From IMG/VR virus record IMGVR_UViG_3300025087_000044, positions 35,114 to 99,113 of that record: DNA of 64,000 nucleotides; one strand, 5' to 3'. Below are positions 61,732 to 64,000 of this stretch, piece after piece. The position numbers and the translations under genes were made by a program. Each line of letters opens with the position of its first letter. Within the stretch, counting starts at the first letter, position 1. The DNA is from a virus. The notes beneath the pieces are model-generated. The model ran no database searches. It had not been told where the DNA came from and was given only the letters and a program-made list of their open reading frames with translations.

Positions 61732-63459
61732 ATGGCACAATCAGTATTAGCAAAATTAAAAGCTGAGGGGGTGCTAAAACTCTGGCGCGCATACCGTGCC
61801 GGTCATTTTCAGGATTTGGGTGACAGCAATCACGGCACACCGACATCGGTGGTATTGGGATACAGAGGCGCTTCATTCCCATTGATTACCTCGCTCGAAA
61901 CGATTGCGGATAGCTCCAATTTAAGGCTGACTACGGGAACGGTTATAGTTTTTGGTAATTTCAATTCGCAGACGGCGACTGAAACGCTGGTCTCCAAAAA
62001 AGACGCAGGCGGAACGATGTATGATTTATATCTTAACGCCACGCAATTGGTGTTTTCTGATGGGACTAATAACAGAACGATTACCACAAGCTTGAATAAC
62101 AAGCGGTGTATCGGCGTTACCTTTGCTACAGGCGGAACGCCTATCGGGTATGTTGATGGGCTGTCAATTGGTAATTTTTCGGGTGCTGTAACAATAGCGG
62201 CCGATGACGCGCCATTGATTCTGGGTAATATCTATTCCGGGTCGCAGAACTCACAGAATACCATTGCTGATGTATTGCTATGCAGTCGCGTATTGACCGC
62301 TTCCGAGATGGCGGCAGTTTGCGCCGAGTTGAATAATACCACGTGGCCGACAATGCCATTCTCCAGATTCAATCGCGACAAGGACAATCAGTTCTACGAT
62401 TATGATATGGAGGGTTCTGGGATTTCGGGGTTCTGGGAGGCCGGTAATAACGCTACGGTAACGAAAGAAACCACAACTCCGCACAGTGGATTGCAGTGTT
62501 TGAGGGTGGCCCGGTCTGACACCAACGCTGCGTATGCCAAGAACAGTGTCAGCTCCCTAAGATACCCTGTAGGTGAGTACGTTAAGGTGTGGGGCTGGTT
62601 CAGAGGTGATGGTACGAACTACGCTTACGTTAATTTCAATGGTGTAACGGTAGCGACCTCGACTACGGCGAATACGTGGCAGTATTTCGAGTTTGTCGGT
62701 ACGGCTAAGCTGGCCTCAAGCTTCAATCCGATACGGTTCTTATGCAGTGCGACTGTTTCAGGCGGTTACGCAGAGTTCGATGATGTCGGCTTAATGACGT
62801 TTTCCAAGAAGAATTTCAAAACTGACTGGGGTGTTAAGGCGAGTATCGCAGCGGAAGGCGGCGTAGTTTCACAATATCTCGACCGGAGTAATTTCATGTT
62901 TGGGGATGCTACAGCGCGCTACAAGGTATCAACGGACACTATCCAAGGCAAGCTGGTCAAGGTAATAGAATGTACCACGGCCGGGCTATTGTCGCTTCCG
63001 ACCTCGATATTCGGTGAAAGCAGTACATCAGAGGCGGCGTATGGTACGTGGGAGGGCTGGGCGTACAAGGGGAGTGACGCTGGAACTATGAATATAGCGT
63101 TCATCTGCGATTCGCCAACGAGCATAGCTGGCAGCGGCTACAAGCTGGCGTTCACAGCAACGGAGACGGTGCAGATAGCGCGGTTGACCGGTACGGTGCA
63201 TTTGGAGACCGCGGCTGCGTATATCACTATCAACACGTGGTACAAATGGAAGATAACCAGAACCATTTTGGGCGTAACTTGTCTCTGGCTGAATGACGTA
63301 TTGGTGAGCGTTACCGGCGGCAGCGGCACTAATCCGTACACAAGCACGGCTTATACTTCCAGCACGCACGTGGTTTTGGACTTTAACGCAGGTGATAAGC
63401 TGGCCATTGCCGATGTCGGCGGTAATTATTCATTCAGGAAATATCTTAATGTAATTTAA
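61732..63459 (+). CDS. LamG/carbohydrate-binding-type virion protein
   Basis: 575 residues. Two beta-sandwich-like parts: 1-230 (LRLTTGTVIVFGNFNSQTAT, NNKRCIGVTFATGGTPIGYV, IADVLLCSRVLTASEMAAVC, LamG-like) and 240-575 (CLRVARSDTNAAYAKNSVSS, NTWYKWKITRTILGVTCLWL). Length and place suggest a tail fibre or receptor-binding protein that contacts glycans. No transmembrane segment. Confidence 0.65.
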   Translation: MAQSVLAKLKAEGVLKLWRAYRAGHFQDLGDSNHGTPTSVVLGYRGASFPLITSLETIADSSNLRLTTGTVIVFGNFNSQTATETLVSKKDAGGTMYDLYLNATQLVFSDGTNNRTITTSLNNKRCIGVTFATGGTPIGYVDGLSIGNFSGAVTIAADDAPLILGNIYSGSQNSQNTIADVLLCSRVLTASEMAAVCAELNNTTWPTMPFSRFNRDKDNQFYDYDMEGSGISGFWEAGNNATVTKETTTPHSGLQCLRVARSDTNAAYAKNSVSSLRYPVGEYVKVWGWFRGDGTNYAYVNFNGVTVATSTTANTWQYFEFVGTAKLASSFNPIRFLCSATVSGGYAEFDDVGLMTFSKKNFKTDWGVKASIAAEGGVVSQYLDRSNFMFGDATARYKVSTDTIQGKLVKVIECTTAGLLSLPTSIFGESSTSEAAYGTWEGWAYKGSDAGTMNIAFICDSPTSIAGSGYKLAFTATETVQIARLTGTVHLETAAAYITINTWYKWKITRTILGVTCLWLNDVLVSVTGGSGTNPYTSTAYTSSTHVVLDFNAGDKLAIADVGGNYSFRKYLNVI

Positions 63460-63472
63460 CCATAAAGGGGAT

Positions 63473-63781
63473 ATGGAACAAGAAAGCACACATAGCAAAG
63501 TCAATACAGACATCATCTTGGAACGGTTGACCAATCTAATCACGGTCAATTCCAAGGAGCATGAAGTGATTGAGAAGACGCGCGATGATTATCGTGTCGA
63601 ATTGCTCGGCGCGGTGAGTGATGTTAAGGCGGCCGTGATAGGGCTGGACGCAAGAGTACTGAAGCTGGAGAAGTGGCAGATAGGGTTCGTTGCCAAGTTC
63701 TCTACGTATTCCGCACTGGCGTTATTTCTGGGCAGTGTTCTGGCTAATCTGGCGATTTCGTTCGTTTCACGATATTTATAA
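63473..63781 (+). CDS. holin-like or XhlA-like protein
   Basis: 102 residues. The first 70 are a coiled-coil-like helix (LERLTNLITVNSKEHEVIEK, AVIGLDARVLKLEKWQIG), then one hydrophobic segment (YSALALFLGSVLANLAISFV). This matches the layout of XhlA-type proteins that work with holins and lysins. It lies at the end of the structural genes, where lysis genes are expected. Confidence 0.6.
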   Translation: MEQESTHSKVNTDIILERLTNLITVNSKEHEVIEKTRDDYRVELLGAVSDVKAAVIGLDARVLKLEKWQIGFVAKFSTYSALALFLGSVLANLAISFVSRYL

Positions 63782-63795
63782 AAGGAGGAATGTAA

Positions 63796-63996
63796 ATGAG
63801 TTTGGACGATGTTCTGCAACCGATTACTAAAACCATTCGGTACACGAGCATGCGCAAGAAGAGGTGCGCTAACTGCAATCGCGAGGTACTTCATGAACTG
63901 GCTGAAACTGATACTTATAGTGCTTCCTATTGCCTTGCTTGCAAGTTTGAAACACTGGTTTGGAAGAAAGCGAGGAAAGGAGATGTGCGACCGTGA
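63796..63996 (+). CDS. small zinc-ribbon protein
   Basis: 66 residues with CANCNREV and CLACKFET, two CxxC pairs about 24 residues apart. AAAGGAGG lies 8 bp before the ATG, a good Shine-Dalgarno sequence. It shares its last third with an overlapping membrane ORF in another frame. Confidence 0.55.
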   Translation: MSLDDVLQPITKTIRYTSMRKKRCANCNREVLHELAETDTYSASYCLACKFETLVWKKARKGDVRP

Positions 63997-64000
63997 CCAA
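63893..64000 (+). CDS. overlapping membrane ORF running off the window
   Basis: From the ATG at 63893, in another frame inside the zinc-ribbon gene: MNWLKLILIVLPIALLASLK, then HWFGRKRGKE, open to the end of the window. A signal-anchor followed by basic residues, the look of a small lysis or spanin-type protein. It may simply be a chance frame. Confidence 0.35.
   Translation, partial: MNWLKLILIVLPIALLASLKHWFGRKRGKEMCDRDQ

Noticed and set aside
1-64000. CRISPR arrays, diversity-generating retroelements, integrase or transposase genes
   Set aside because: No regular spacer array, no reverse transcriptase motif and no integrase or transposase motifs were seen on either strand.

Overview
The window is one stretch of a double-stranded DNA tailed phage (HK97-fold capsid) or closely related prophage. 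A large terminase, a portal-MuF protein, a prohead protease and an HK97-type major capsid protein lie in order. Almost every gene is on the plus strand. The DNA is AT-rich, except for the higher-GC virion genes after about 57.7 kb. The host is unknown. Promoters are sigma70-like (TTTACA, 16-18 bp, TGC-TATAAT), which argues against Bacteroidetes. Many starts read AATAATATG with no strong Shine-Dalgarno sequence, so a lineage with weak SD dependence (for example Patescibacteria) is possible but unproven.

Layout. 0-9 kb: many short genes, including zinc-ribbon proteins, a single-stranded-DNA-binding-like protein, a DUF6948-like gene followed by a Gly/Tyr/Asp repeat gene, RNase H and two ribbon-helix-helix-like regulators, plus two structured non-coding segments (333-483 and 6880-7280). 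9-16 kb: RNA repair and nucleic-acid enzymes, namely a truncated rtcB, an HNH gene, a full rtcB with an intein, tRNA-Cys, an Rnl2-like RNA ligase and a Cas4/RecB-like nuclease. 16-24.6 kb: small early-type genes, tRNA-Ile, two HNH genes, a replication-type protein, a DUF1064-like endonuclease and a SWIM-domain protein. 24.6-27 kb: two glycosyltransferase genes disrupted by frame changes. 27-31.3 kb: ParB-like protein, tRNA-Gly(TCC), a complete hammerhead ribozyme, an ORF flanked by a 17-bp inverted repeat, terminase and an HU-like protein. 31.6-47 kb: a glycan island of glycosyltransferases, methyltransferases, two deacetylase types, a sugar-nucleotide epimerase and a UDP-glucose dehydrogenase with an intein. 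47.3-57.5 kb: head module. 57.6-64 kb: LamG-like and other virion proteins, an AP2/HNH endonuclease, a holin-like protein and an overlapping membrane ORF.

The strongest finding is the major capsid gene (52324-57518). It is split by six group I introns into seven exons, the smallest 30 and 54 nt. Each 5' splice site was placed by a P1 helix with a U-G wobble at the exon end, each 3' site by a terminal G. The exons then join into one frame of exactly 393 codons (392 residues plus stop) that reads as an HK97 capsid protein. Four introns carry HNH genes, one of them antisense, and three of these have their own sigma70-type promoter. With two inteins, a hammerhead ribozyme, several free-standing HNH genes and remnants, this phage is unusually loaded with self-splicing and self-cleaving elements. 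It also encodes two RNA ligases and three tRNAs.

How the parts may work together (inference): early promoters with adjacent TTATCCACA boxes drive small early genes. RtcB and the Rnl2-like ligase may repair tRNA damage by host anticodon nucleases, backed by the phage tRNAs. A late promoter at 47335 with an internal palindrome and a leader that pairs with the Shine-Dalgarno region feeds the head operon. The glycan island probably builds and decorates a sugar structure on the virion or host surface.
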